From the NCBI RefSeq assembly GCF_002127265.1, contig NZ_NFUU01000001.1:1868040-1932039 (forward strand): a stretch of 64,000 nucleotides of DNA. The letters are read 5' to 3'. The notes beneath the pieces were generated by a model. That model ran no database searches, had not been told where the DNA came from, and saw only the letters and a list, made by a program, of their open reading frames with translations. Position 1 is the first letter of the stretch. Every line of letters starts with the position of its first letter. This document shows positions 48,427 to 57,077 of this stretch, piece by piece. A program made the translations under genes and the position numbers. The stretch is from Hydrogenophaga sp. IBVHS1. Lineage in GTDB: Bacteria; Pseudomonadota; Gammaproteobacteria; Burkholderiales; Burkholderiaceae_C.

Positions 48427-50018
48427 TGACCCTCCTCTCGCTACCCGAACATTCCCGCCGCTGGCTCACGACCGCCGGCACTGCGCTGGTCCTGCTGATC
48501 TCCGGCTGTGCCACCACCCTGCCACCAGAGCCCACCGCCCCGACCCCGCCCCAGGCAGCCACAGTTACCCCACCCAAGAGCCTGCCCTCTTACCGCCTGC
48601 CCAGCGACATCCCGCTCAGCGCCATCGGCACATCCGACACCAGTGCGCATGGCGTGGCCAGCCTGGATGCCCCCTCCGACCTCTGGGACCGCATCCGCCG
48701 CGGCTTCGCCATGCCCGATCTCCAGGGCGAACTGGTGCGTGATCGCGAGCAGTGGTATGCCACCCGGCCCGACTACATCCAGCGCATGACCGAGCGCTCC
48801 AGCCGCTACCTGTTCCACATCGTCGAAGAGATCGAGCGCCGCAACATGCCCATGGAACTGGCGCTGCTGCCTTTCATCGAGAGCGCGTTCAACCCGCAGG
48901 CGGTCTCCAGTGCCCGAGCCGCTGGCATGTGGCAGTTCATGCCGGCAACAGGTGAATCCTTCGATCTGCGGCAGAACGTGTTTCGCGACGACCGGCGCGA
49001 TGTGCTGGCGTCGACCCGCGCAGCGCTGGACTACCTGCAGCAGCTTCACGGCCGCTTCGGCGACTGGCACCTCGCACTGGCCGCCTACAACTGGGGCCAG
49101 GGCAATGTGAACCGCGCCATCACCCGCAACCAGCGCCTGGGCATGCCCACCAGCTACACCGATCTCACCATGCCGGCCGAGACTCGCCAGTACGTGCCCA
49201 AACTCCAGGCTGTGAAGAACATCATTGCGCGGCCGGAGGCCTACAACGCCACGCTGCCCCTCATTGGAAACCACCCGTTCTTCGACACCGTCACGCTCCA
49301 GCGCGACATGGACGTGGCCGTCATCTCGCGCCTTGCCGGCATCAGCGAAGCGGACTTCCGCGTGCTCAACCCGTCGCTCAAGCAACCCATGGTCATGGCA
49401 GCTGGCACGCCCAACATCCTGCTGCCCTGGGACAACGCGGTGATCTTCGAGGACAACCTGAGCAAACACACCGGCCCGCTGGCGAGCTGGACGGCCTGGG
49501 TGGTCCCGACCACGATGTCGGTGGCACAAGCCGCTTCGCGCGTGGGCATGAGCGAATCCGAACTGCGCAGCGTCAACAACATACCGCCGCGCATGCAGGT
49601 GCGCGCCGGCTCCAGCCTGCTGGTGCCGCGCACCGACAAACGAAATGGTGATGTGCCAGGCCACGTCGCTGACAACGCCCAACTGAGCCTGCAGCCTGAA
49701 GTGACCCTGGCGCGCACCACCGTGCGAGCGCGTCAGGGTGAAAACCTCGCTCGCCTGGCTCGGCGCTACGGCGTGAGCCCGGTGAGCGTGGCGGACTGGA
49801 ACAAGCTTGCGGTCAATGCGCCTCTCAAGGCCGGTCAGCGCATCACTTTGCTGCTGCCCAAGCGCGCAACCATGGCCAGCAGCGCCAGGAAGCCGGTCAA
49901 GAACACTGCAAGTGCCAGCAAGCGCAAGACCACCACGGCGGCCATCCGCAAGCCGGTGAAAGCCAAAGCCGCCAGCGCGTCGAGCAAAACGCGCGTGGCG
50001 ACCACGATCAAAAAGTAG
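48426..50018 (+). CDS. mltD: Membrane-bound lytic murein transglycosylase D
   Basis: A lipoprotein of about 530 residues that cleaves glycan strands of peptidoglycan. Lipobox LISGC at residue 28 of the form starting at 48426; an ATG at 48408 is also possible. The SLT domain shows the catalytic Glu in LLPFIESAFNPQAVSSARAA, then GMWQFMPATGE and AAYNWGQGNVNRAI. C-terminal LysM-type segments follow (NLARLARRYGVSPVSVADWN). The last 55 residues are Lys/Ala/Ser-rich and strongly basic. The start overlaps the gloB stop (TGATG). Confidence 0.94.
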   Translation: MTLLSLPEHSRRWLTTAGTALVLLISGCATTLPPEPTAPTPPQAATVTPPKSLPSYRLPSDIPLSAIGTSDTSAHGVASLDAPSDLWDRIRRGFAMPDLQGELVRDREQWYATRPDYIQRMTERSSRYLFHIVEEIERRNMPMELALLPFIESAFNPQAVSSARAAGMWQFMPATGESFDLRQNVFRDDRRDVLASTRAALDYLQQLHGRFGDWHLALAAYNWGQGNVNRAITRNQRLGMPTSYTDLTMPAETRQYVPKLQAVKNIIARPEAYNATLPLIGNHPFFDTVTLQRDMDVAVISRLAGISEADFRVLNPSLKQPMVMAAGTPNILLPWDNAVIFEDNLSKHTGPLASWTAWVVPTTMSVAQAASRVGMSESELRSVNNIPPRMQVRAGSSLLVPRTDKRNGDVPGHVADNAQLSLQPEVTLARTTVRARQGENLARLARRYGVSPVSVADWNKLAVNAPLKAGQRITLLLPKRATMASSARKPVKNTASASKRKTTTAAIRKPVKAKAASASSKTRVATTIKK

Positions 50019-50125
50019 CGTTCAAAGCCTCGGCCCTGAGGCTGGAAGCGCGGTCTTCAAGCGCCGCATTGTTGCGGATGTTGCAATGCCGCATGCTGGC
50101 CCAGGTGATTTTTCTTCTGCGGTTT

Positions 50126-50139
50126 GAAGTTCAAACTTC
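50126..50139. promoter_or_regulatory. Short palindrome upstream of the DUF4148 gene
   Basis: GAAGTT (50126-50131) and AACTTC (50134-50139) are inverted repeats with a two-base centre, about 40 bases before the DUF4148 start. It could be an operator; no regulator is encoded beside it. Confidence 0.35.
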
Positions 50140-50177
50140 TTCCCATGCACTCTCGCATGAACCTCTGGAGAAATCAC

Positions 50178-50555
50178 ATGAACCGCAAGTCCACCATCGC
50201 CGCCCTCATCGCCATCGCCGCCACCACGGGCAGCGCATTTGCAGGCACTTCGCTCGCCGGCGACATCAGCATCGACGACACCGCCTTCACGTCCACCCGC
50301 ACCCGCGCTGAAGTTCAGGCGGAACTTGCGCAGTTCAAGGCGGCTGGCGTGAACCCCTGGTCCACCTCGTACAACCCCCTGCGCGACTTCCGCAGCGAGA
50401 AGACGCGCGAGCAGGTGACCGCCGAATACCAGGCCTCGCGCGACAGCGTGGCCGCCAACACCAGCGAAGACAGTGGCTCGGCATTTGCCGCTGCGAACAA
50501 GAGCACCGAAGCTACGCCGCGTTTCGCCGTCGGCGCCACCCCGAACCTGCGCTGA
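50178..50555 (+). CDS. Small exported DUF4148 protein
   Basis: A 125-residue protein with a signal peptide (IAALIAIAATTGSAFAG) and the DUF4148 pattern RTRAEVQAELAQFKAAGVNP followed by KTREQVTAEYQASRD. Proteins of this type are frequent in Burkholderiales, often many per genome, and of unknown function. The start at 50178 has CTGGAG upstream. The frame is open further left but without a signal peptide. Confidence 0.88.
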   Translation: MNRKSTIAALIAIAATTGSAFAGTSLAGDISIDDTAFTSTRTRAEVQAELAQFKAAGVNPWSTSYNPLRDFRSEKTREQVTAEYQASRDSVAANTSEDSGSAFAAANKSTEATPRFAVGATPNLR

Positions 50556-50557
50556 TC

Positions 50558-51625
50558 TCAGGCCCGAAAGCGGGCCTTGGCCTTGCGCGCGAAATCGTTG
50601 GTGAAGGTGCGGGCCAGGTCGACCCGTTGAACAGAGCCCGCATCTTCAAACAGCGCCAGCATGCGCGCGGCCGTCGCTGGACCCGCGTCGGGCATGAGAC
50701 CGTCGACCGTCCAGGCCTCGCGCACACGCGTGAATGCGGCCAGATACAGCGCGCGGTCGCCCTGAAAATGCCGCTCGGGCACGGCCTTGATGAGGTCTGA
50801 CGGTCCTGCCGTCTGCAGCCACTTCAAGGCGTGCACCATGGCGTCGGCCATACCCTGGCTGGCCCGAGGGTACTGCGCCAGGAAATCCACCGGAGCGCAG
50901 AGGCAGCCCGATGGCATGGGCCCACCAAACACATCAGCGGTGCCGCGCGTGCTGCGCGTGTCCACCACCACTCGCAGCTCGCCGCCCTGCTCCAGCTCGG
51001 TCACCGTGGGGTCGTTGTAGCTGATGGCATCGAGTTGCCCGCGCCGGAAAGCCTGCAAGGCCAGCACGGGCGAAGGCTGGGCAACGTAATGCACTTCGCC
51101 GGGACGCAGGCCCGCTTTGCCAAGCACCATGCTCGCCACGCGGTGAGATGAAGATCCATCGGACACCACGCCCACGCGTCGTCCTCGCAGATCGCTGAGC
51201 TGGCGGTAGTGCCCCATGGTCTTGAGCGAGACGCCCAGCACGATCTGTGGCGCTCGACCCTGCAACACGAAAGACTGGAAATTCTGGCCTCTGGCCTGCA
51301 GGCTGATGGTGCTGCTGTAAGGCGCCGAGAGCACATGCGCGGTGCCCGTTTGCACGGCCTGCGCAGCCAGTGCGGCATCGGCGAACTCGCGCACCTCGAC
51401 ATCAAGCCCCTCTTGCGCGAAGTAGCCCAGACGATCTGCGATGGTCAGGGGCAGATAGCAGAAAGAGGACCGCTCGTAGGCCGCGATCACAAGGCGAGGC
51501 GCGCGCGGCGGGGCACCCGGTGAAGCTGCAGCTGGTGCCGGGGCGGTCTGGGCATGCAAGGGCGGCAACGCCGCTGCAACCACGCCCAGCGCACAGACCC
51601 GACCCCACTGACGGCGACTCCACAT
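50558..51625 (-). CDS. ABC-type periplasmic substrate-binding protein, NMT1/SsuA-like
   Basis: A 355-residue exported protein. After a signal peptide (GRVCALGVVAAALPPLHAQT) come a Pro/Ala linker and a periplasmic-binding fold of the nitrate/sulfonate/thiamine-precursor group: AYERSSFCYLPLTIADRLGY, FAQEGLDVEVREF, LSDLRGRRVGVVSDGSSSH, and QLDAISYNDPTVTELEQGG. No permease or ATPase gene is adjacent, so it is an orphan receptor. Start at 51625 set by the signal peptide. Confidence 0.88.
   Translation of the reverse strand: MWSRRQWGRVCALGVVAAALPPLHAQTAPAPAAASPGAPPRAPRLVIAAYERSSFCYLPLTIADRLGYFAQEGLDVEVREFADAALAAQAVQTGTAHVLSAPYSSTISLQARGQNFQSFVLQGRAPQIVLGVSLKTMGHYRQLSDLRGRRVGVVSDGSSSHRVASMVLGKAGLRPGEVHYVAQPSPVLALQAFRRGQLDAISYNDPTVTELEQGGELRVVVDTRSTRGTADVFGGPMPSGCLCAPVDFLAQYPRASQGMADAMVHALKWLQTAGPSDLIKAVPERHFQGDRALYLAAFTRVREAWTVDGLMPDAGPATAARMLALFEDAGSVQRVDLARTFTNDFARKAKARFRA
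50560..50577. terminator. Hairpin between the DUF4148 gene and the convergent receptor gene
   Basis: AGGCCCG (50560-50566) and CGGGCCT (50571-50577) pair around AAAG, directly after the DUF4148 stop. The hairpin lies within the last codons of the receptor gene. There is no T-run, so it is a modest terminator candidate. Confidence 0.5.
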
Positions 51626-51781
51626 GACCCGGTTTTCCTCTCTTGACTCGCAATTCTTGGTGATGCTTGAGCCTAGGGGCGATGGCCTGAAGCCGCATCG
51701 GGACCAATCCCGAGCGGGTTTGTACCGAGCGCAATTGCAAGCTGATGTAACGAGTGCGTCCGCGGGACGCACCGCGCGGCG

Positions 51782-52186
51782 TCAGGTGAACAGGATCGCG
51801 ATGTTCACCGCCAGCGCCGCTGTCCAGAGCAAGCTGCGCGCAGTCGCCATGTCGGCTACATACATCGCGATGTAGAGGAGCCGCAGCACCACGAACACGA
51901 AGGCCAGCACATCGATGCGGATCTGCGTGCCCCCGAGCTGGTGGGCAATGATCACGGCACCAATGAAGAAAGGCAGCGCCTCGAAGCTGTTGGCCTGAGC
52001 CGCGTTGGCACGGGCGCGCCAGTCGGTCTGACGCGCCATCCAGGCACGCGGGTTGTGGTTGTCGTAGCCGCCCTCTTTTCGCGACTTGCCAAAGGAGCCG
52101 GACTTGGCGAGCCAGCCGCAAGCCAGCGGCAACAGCGCCGCCACCAACACCGCCCAATACGCCACTGTCAATCCCGCGAGCTTCAT
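51782..52186 (-). CDS. MAPEG-family membrane protein
   Basis: A 134-residue protein with four hydrophobic segments. The sequence RANAAQANSFEALPFFIGAV with its RANAAxxN..E motif is the MAPEG signature (membrane-associated proteins in eicosanoid and glutathione metabolism). Bacterial members are of unknown substrate. The start at 52186 (MKLAGLTVAYW) lies 35 bases after the recR stop, perhaps on the same transcript. Confidence 0.88.
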   Translation of the reverse strand: MKLAGLTVAYWAVLVAALLPLACGWLAKSGSFGKSRKEGGYDNHNPRAWMARQTDWRARANAAQANSFEALPFFIGAVIIAHQLGGTQIRIDVLAFVFVVLRLLYIAMYVADMATARSLLWTAALAVNIAILFT

Positions 52187-52220
52187 GAAAGGCTTCTTTC
52201 CGTCAAGAAAAAGGCGCTGA

Positions 52221-52814
52221 TCAGCGCCGGTCAACCAGGGCGTGGGCAATGGTGCCGAGGTCCACATACTCGAGCTCGCTGCCGACTGGCACACCGCGTG
52301 CCAGCCGCGTGACCTGCACACCACGCCCCTTGAGCGCCTGCGCGATCACGTGCGCGGTGGTTTCACCTTCGGCGGTGAAGTTGGTGGCCAGGATTACTTC
52401 GTGCAATCCGGCTTCGGCACTGATGCGGTCGAATAGTTTCTGCAAGCCAATGTCGCGCGGCCCCACGCCATCGAGCGGGCTGAGCTTGCCCATGAGCACG
52501 AAATACAGGCCCTTGTAGGCGCCGGTGCGCTCCATGGCCGCCTGGTCGGCCGGCGTTTCCACCACACACAGCTGGCTCAGATCGCGCCTCGGATCGCTGC
52601 AGGTGGGACAGAGGTCGTTTTCCGTGAACGTGTGGCAGAGCGAGCAATGCTTGATCGAGGCCGTGGCCTGCTCCAGCGCACGCGCCAGTTGCACCGCGCC
52701 TTCGCGGTCGTGCTGCAGCAGGTGAAACGCCATGCGCTGTGCCGACTTCACGCCCACGCCTGGCAGCCGCCGCAGCGACTGGATCAGCAGTTCCAGCGAG
52801 TGGTTGTCGGCCAT
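52221..52814 (-). CDS. recR: Recombination mediator RecR
   Basis: A 197-residue DNA-binding protein of the RecFOR pathway, loading RecA on gapped DNA. It contains the helix-hairpin-helix ([20 protein letters not shown]), the four-cysteine zinc finger ([17 protein letters not shown]) and the Toprim domain ([20 protein letters not shown]). It follows ybaB and dnaX, the usual bacterial order. Confidence 0.96.
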   Translation of the reverse strand: MADNHSLELLIQSLRRLPGVGVKSAQRMAFHLLQHDREGAVQLARALEQATASIKHCSLCHTFTENDLCPTCSDPRRDLSQLCVVETPADQAAMERTGAYKGLYFVLMGKLSPLDGVGPRDIGLQKLFDRISAEAGLHEVILATNFTAEGETTAHVIAQALKGRGVQVTRLARGVPVGSELEYVDLGTIAHALVDRR

Positions 52815-52845
52815 GAAGGTCTTGGAGGGTGGAGCGCCAGGGTGT

Positions 52846-53178
52846 TCAGAAGGGGAACTTCATGCCGCCGGGCAGACCCGGCATGCCGGCGGTGATCTTG
52901 CCCATCTTTTCGGCCGAAGTTTCCTCGGCCTTGCGCACGGCGGCGTTGAAGGCTGCGGCCACCAGGTCTTCCAGCATGTCCTTGTCATCGGCCAGCAAAC
53001 TGGGGGCGATCGTCACGCGTTTTACGTCGTGCTTGCAGGTCATCAACACCTTCACCAGGCCGGCACCAGACTCTCCGGTGACCTCGATGTTGGCGAGTTC
53101 GTCCTGCGCCTTCTTCATGTTGTCCTGCATGGCCTGCGCCTGCTTCATGAGGCCGGCGAGTTGTCCTTTGTTGAACAT
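52846..53178 (-). CDS. ybaB: YbaB/EbfC-family nucleoid-associated protein
   Basis: A 110-residue dimeric DNA-binding protein. It begins [20 protein letters not shown] and ends in the glycine/methionine-rich [19 protein letters not shown], both typical. It lies between dnaX and recR with gaps of 39 and 31 bases, in the standard dnaX-ybaB-recR cluster. Confidence 0.95.
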   Translation of the reverse strand: MFNKGQLAGLMKQAQAMQDNMKKAQDELANIEVTGESGAGLVKVLMTCKHDVKRVTIAPSLLADDKDMLEDLVAAAFNAAVRKAEETSAEKMGKITAGMPGLPGGMKFPF

Positions 53179-53217
53179 GGATTTCCTTGTTGTCTGAATG
53201 GAAGAAATTGAAGTGGC

Positions 53218-55056
53218 TCAGACGCTGGTGGCCTTGATCGAGCCTGGCACGATTTTGCCGCCAAAGTCGCGCATCATCGATTGCACGAAAGGATCGCCCA
53301 GGATCAGGGCTTCAGCTTGCTGCTGGCGCTGCTGGGCGGCGAAGGCCAGACGCCGTGCAGGCGAATCGGTAACGCTGCCGATCTCCACCACCAGGCGTAC
53401 TTCGTGGCCAAGAGTCTGCAGCGCGGCGGCGAGCCGATCGCGCGCATTGCCCTGATTGAGCGAGCTTCGTTCCACCCGCAGCATCCACTGACCGGCATCG
53501 CGTGCCACCAGCTGGGATTGCAGCCCCAGTTCGCGCACCAGTGCGGTGATCGCCTCGGCACGAGCGAGCTGCATGACAGCATCGAACCAGAAATCGCCCT
53601 CTTCGCTGCCACCCATTGCGGCCACAGGCTCAGGCGCGCGTGGCTGCGGCTGGTCGAGGCGGCCAGGCTCGCCCGCATCTCGCACGGGAATGGCCAGAAC
53701 GCGACCGGGCGCGGGCTCGGCTTCTTCCCACGGGGGACCCTCGTCCTCAGGCCAGGGTGGCTCTTCGTTGGTCTCCGCAGCAGGTGGCGGTGCGGCCGAA
53801 GCCAATACGGGGGCCGGCGCCACCACCGGGGCGAGTGCGGGCAGCGGCGGGCTTGCAGGTGGACTTGAAGTCGGATTTGCTGAGGGACTTGCTGAAGGAC
53901 TGGCAGGCCTCGGCTCAGCCGTTTTCAGTGTTTTTTTTTCTACCGCGCCCGCAGGCTTGAACGCCAGCAAGCGCAACAGCACCATGGTGAGCGCGGCGTA
54001 CTCGTCGGGCGCCAGGCCGAGTTCGCCCCGGCCGTGCAGGCACAGGCTGTAGAGCAATTGCGTCTCGTCGGCCGGCAGGGTTTGCGAGAGTTGAGCGATC
54101 TGGGCTTCATCAGGGTCGTCCTGCCCCTCAGTTTGCGCATGACCGGGCACCGCCTGCAGCACCGCCATCCGCTGCAGCACACCCGTCATTTCCTCCAGCG
54201 TAGAAGCGGCGCTCAGGCCGTTCAGACGCAACGCATCGACCGTCTCCACCACCTGCGCTCCATCGCTGCGTGAAAGCGCATCGATCAGCCGCAGCACATA
54301 CGAACGATCCACCGCACCGAGCATCTGCCGCACGGTGGCTTCCTGCAGCTGGCCGCCACCAAAGGCGATGGCCTGGTCGGTGAGCGAGAGCGCATCGCGC
54401 ATGGAGCCGCGAGCGGCACGCGAAATAAGGCGCAGCGACTGCACATCGGCACTCACCTGCTCAGCCTGCAAGACCTGCTGCAGATGCTCCAGCACGGTCT
54501 CGGGCGCCATGGGGCGCAGGTTGAACTGCAGGCAGCGCGAGAGCACCGTCACCGGCACCTTCTGCGGATCGGTGGTGGCCAGCACGAACTTCAGGTACTC
54601 GGGGGGTTCTTCCAGCGTTTTCAACATGGCGTTGAACGCCGTGTTGGTCAGCATGTGAACCTCGTCGATCATGAAGACCTTGAACCGGCCCTGCACCGGC
54701 TTGTACACCGCCTGCTCCAGCAGCGCCTGCACCTCGTCCACACCGCGATTGGAGGCGGCATCGAGCTCGGTGTAGTCGACGAAACGACCGCTGTCGATGT
54801 CGGTGCAGGCCTGGCACACGCCACACGGTTCAGCGGTGATGCCGCCCTGCCCGTCGGGCCCCAGGCAGTTGAGCGACTTGGCCAGAATGCGAGAGACGGT
54901 GGTCTTGCCCACGCCCCGCGTGCCGGTGAACAGGTAGGCGTGGTGCAGACGCTGGGTCGTGAGGGCGTTCGAGAGGGCCTGCACCACGTGCGCCTGGCCC
55001 ACCATTTCGGCAAAGGTCTTGGGGCGGTACTTGCGGGCGAGCACGAGGTAGGACAT
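53218..55056 (-). CDS. dnaX: DNA polymerase III subunits tau (and predicted gamma)
   Basis: A 612-residue clamp-loader ATPase. The AAA+ module has the P-loop FTGTRGVGKTTVSRIL, the zinc site CGVCQAC, Walker B VFMIDEVHML and the SRC sensor VTVLSRCLQF. Domain III ends near residue 370; a Pro/Ala/Ser-rich linker and the tau-specific C-terminal region follow. The start at 55056 (MSYLVLARKYRP) is the family start. At codons 373-375 the gene carries an A9 run that allows a shift to a frame with an early stop, giving a short gamma of 380 residues. Confidence 0.96.
   Translation of the reverse strand: MSYLVLARKYRPKTFAEMVGQAHVVQALSNALTTQRLHHAYLFTGTRGVGKTTVSRILAKSLNCLGPDGQGGITAEPCGVCQACTDIDSGRFVDYTELDAASNRGVDEVQALLEQAVYKPVQGRFKVFMIDEVHMLTNTAFNAMLKTLEEPPEYLKFVLATTDPQKVPVTVLSRCLQFNLRPMAPETVLEHLQQVLQAEQVSADVQSLRLISRAARGSMRDALSLTDQAIAFGGGQLQEATVRQMLGAVDRSYVLRLIDALSRSDGAQVVETVDALRLNGLSAASTLEEMTGVLQRMAVLQAVPGHAQTEGQDDPDEAQIAQLSQTLPADETQLLYSLCLHGRGELGLAPDEYAALTMVLLRLLAFKPAGAVEKKTLKTAEPRPASPSASPSANPTSSPPASPPLPALAPVVAPAPVLASAAPPPAAETNEEPPWPEDEGPPWEEAEPAPGRVLAIPVRDAGEPGRLDQPQPRAPEPVAAMGGSEEGDFWFDAVMQLARAEAITALVRELGLQSQLVARDAGQWMLRVERSSLNQGNARDRLAAALQTLGHEVRLVVEIGSVTDSPARRLAFAAQQRQQQAEALILGDPFVQSMMRDFGGKIVPGSIKATSV
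53930..53940 (-). promoter_or_regulatory. Slippery A9 frameshift site in dnaX
   Basis: The mRNA reads GAA AAA AAA ACA, containing the heptamer A-AAA-AAA in the correct phase for -1 slippage; slippage of RNA polymerase on nine A would have the same result. In the -1 frame the reading is Asn-Thr-Glu-Asn-Gly and then TGA (53917-53915). The short product would end just after domain III, as gamma does in E. coli. Only a weak hairpin (CGGC-TGA-GCCG) follows. Confidence 0.7.
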
Positions 55057-55118
55057 TCCCCGCATTCTACGGGCGCCCCCTCGGCGGGCCGGCCCGCCGA
55101 TCCCGGATAATCCCCGCC

Positions 55119-56246
55119 ATGTCTTCCCCCACATCCCCCGCCGCCACCGACACGCTGAGCTATGAACAAGCCGGCGTCAACTACGACCTGATCGACCCGC
55201 TGAAAGTGGCTGCGCAACGCGCTGCCGCCGCCACCGGCGCCCACCTCGGCGCGCACGGTTTCAGTGAAATTGCCGCCTCGCGCGGTGAATCGGCGTACGT
55301 GGTCGACGTGGGCCCGTTCTACCTGGCCAGCATCGTCGAATGCCTGGGTAGCAAAGCCCTGGTGGCCGACGAAATGGCGCGCCTGACCGGCAAGAGTTAC
55401 TACGAAGGCATCGCGCAAGACACCATTGCCATGGCGATCAACGACCTCATCACCGTAGGCGCCACGCCCCTGGTGGTGCAGGCCTACTGGGCCGCTGGCG
55501 GGAGCGACTGGTTTGGCGACGCCACGCGCGCCCAGGCCCTCGTGGCCGGCTGGAAAAAGGCCTGCGACATCTGCGGCGTGGCCTGGGGCGGTGGCGAGAC
55601 GCCGGCCCTGGCCGGCATCGTCGAAGCCGGCCGCATCGATCTCGCTGCCTCGTGCACCGGCCTCATCAACCCCAAGGAACGCCTTTCTGTGGGCGATCGC
55701 CTTGGCGCGGGCGACGCCATCGTGCTGCTCGCCTCCAGCGGCATCCACGCCAACGGCCTGAGCCTGGCGCGCAAGCTGGCCGAACGCCTGCCGCAGGGCT
55801 ACCTCACCGAACTCAGCCCTGGCCTGAGTTTTGGCGAGGCGCTGCTCGCGCCCACCGTGCTGTATTCCCCGGTTACCGAAGCGCTCTACCGCGCCGGCAT
55901 CACGCCGCATTACTGCGCCAACATCACCGGGCACGGCTGGCGCAAGCTGCTGCGCCACCCCGCCGAACTCACCTACCGCATCACCCAGGTGCCCGAAGTC
56001 ACCCCGGTGCTCAAGTTCATCCAGCAGCACGCGAAGCAGGACGACCGCGAGGCCTACAGCACGCTCAACATGGGCGCAGGTTTCGCCATTTTCGTGCCGG
56101 CCGACCAGGCGGAGCGCACCGTGGAAGTGGCCAAGGCCCAAGGCGTGCATGCGCTGGTGGCAGGCCGGGTTGAAGCCGGCGCCAAGCAACTGATCATCGA
56201 GCCGCTGTCCATCACCTTTGGCAACGAAGATTTGCAACTGCGCTGA
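55119..56246 (+). CDS. PurM-family protein (phosphoribosylformylglycinamidine cyclo-ligase-like)
   Basis: A 375-residue protein with the two PurM domains. The start SYEQAGVNYDLIDPLK corresponds to the YKDAGVD start of PurM, and VAWGGGETPALAGIVEAG aligns with the conserved GGETAEMPG loop but lacks EMPG. AINDLITVGATPLVVQAYWA and FGEALLAPTVLYSPV also fit. Canonical PurM makes AIR from FGAM in purine synthesis; the diverged loops suggest a variant or a paralogue with another role. It is divergent from dnaX (62 bases) and just upstream of the SRP RNA gene. Confidence 0.85.
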   Translation: MSSPTSPAATDTLSYEQAGVNYDLIDPLKVAAQRAAAATGAHLGAHGFSEIAASRGESAYVVDVGPFYLASIVECLGSKALVADEMARLTGKSYYEGIAQDTIAMAINDLITVGATPLVVQAYWAAGGSDWFGDATRAQALVAGWKKACDICGVAWGGGETPALAGIVEAGRIDLAASCTGLINPKERLSVGDRLGAGDAIVLLASSGIHANGLSLARKLAERLPQGYLTELSPGLSFGEALLAPTVLYSPVTEALYRAGITPHYCANITGHGWRKLLRHPAELTYRITQVPEVTPVLKFIQQHAKQDDREAYSTLNMGAGFAIFVPADQAERTVEVAKAQGVHALVAGRVEAGAKQLIIEPLSITFGNEDLQLR

Positions 56247-56269
56247 AAGCATCGCCAGGGCCCGTCGCC

Positions 56270-56275
56270 TACAAT
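56270..56275 (+). promoter_or_regulatory. -10 box of the SRP RNA gene
   Basis: TACAAT ends seven bases before the predicted 5' end of the RNA at 56283. No clear -35 box is seen at the proper distance. Confidence 0.6.
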
Positions 56276-56282
56276 AGTCCCC

Positions 56283-56376
56283 GACGGGCCTTCCCGCATG
56301 GTGAAGCGGCCAACCGGGTCAGGTGGGGAACCAAGCAGCCCTAACTGTGAATCCAGTGCCGGGGTAGAGGCTCGTC
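56283..56376 (+). ncRNA. ffs: 4.5S signal recognition particle RNA (small bacterial type)
   Basis: The RNA scaffold of the signal recognition particle, partner of Ffh in co-translational targeting. The universal domain IV is recognisable: GTCAGGTGGGGAACCAAGCA contains the GTCAGG strand, the GGAA tetraloop region and AGCAGCC. The ends GACGGGCC (56283-56290) and GGCTCGTC (56369-56376) pair with one G-U. A TACAAT box precedes it and eight T (56382-56389) follow, as expected of an independent short transcription unit of about 94 bases. Exact ends are estimated. Confidence 0.93.
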
Positions 56377-56390
56377 ACCCCTTTTTTTTG
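56377..56390 (+). terminator. T-run terminating the SRP RNA
   Basis: The base-paired end of the RNA is followed by ACCCC and eight consecutive T, so the RNA's own stem acts as the terminator hairpin. Confidence 0.75.
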
Positions 56391-56472
56391 ATGCCCCATC
56401 GCGCAGCGAAGGTGAATCCTGCTGCGCTCGGAATCTCTCCCCACGCCTCATCTCTACCCCAAGACTTGCTCC

Positions 56473-57027
56473 ATGACCCGTTGCCTGACCGCCCTCGCCT
56501 TCGTTGGTGCCCTCGTCTTGAGCGGCTGCGCCGCTACCGTCAGCAAGCCCCCCGCCAGCACGGACGCACAATCCAGTGGGCCAGCCATGGTTGCGCCGTC
56601 GGTGCCCACCACCCGGGTGGCAGTGCTCATTCAAGGTGCGCCGGGCATTCAGACATCCAACGACTGGCACACCTTTCGCGCTGAATGGCGCACTGCCTTC
56701 GAGGCATCGGCAGCTTCGGCGGGCCTCGCGTTCGCCTACTTCGAATCAGAGCCGCCAACACAGCCGGCTGGCACGACGCTGGTGCGGATCACGGTCAAAG
56801 ACTACCGTTACCTGACCTCAGGCGCCCGATATGGCTTTGGCATCCTGACCGGCAACGCGTTCATTGACGCGTCCGCGGAATTTGTCGAACTGCCTTCCAA
56901 GCGCCGCCTGGGTGCGGGGCAGTACGCCACCAGTTCCAGCGCCTGGCAGGGCATTTTCTCGGCCATGACCGACAAACAGGTGGCCGCTCTCTCCAACGAG
57001 ATCGTGCAGGACATCCGACGCAAGTGA
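56473..57027 (+). CDS. DUF4410-like lipoprotein
   Basis: A 184-residue exported protein with lipobox LVLSGCAA (Cys19). The C-terminal half DYRYLTSGARYGFGILTGNA, FVELPSKRRLGAGQYATSSS and DKQVAALSNEIVQDIRRK resembles DUF4410 proteins, which are of unknown function. It starts about 80 bases after the SRP RNA and stands alone. Confidence 0.8.
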   Translation: MTRCLTALAFVGALVLSGCAATVSKPPASTDAQSSGPAMVAPSVPTTRVAVLIQGAPGIQTSNDWHTFRAEWRTAFEASAASAGLAFAYFESEPPTQPAGTTLVRITVKDYRYLTSGARYGFGILTGNAFIDASAEFVELPSKRRLGAGQYATSSSAWQGIFSAMTDKQVAALSNEIVQDIRRK

Positions 57028-57077
57028 TTCCCATCGGCATGTGGCACACAGCCGCATGCTTGCTGGCATGATGAGCC

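Noticed and set aside
50021..50043. A terminator after mltD
   Set aside because: AGCCTC and GAGGCT form only a six-base stem and are not followed by T; termination may be rho-dependent.
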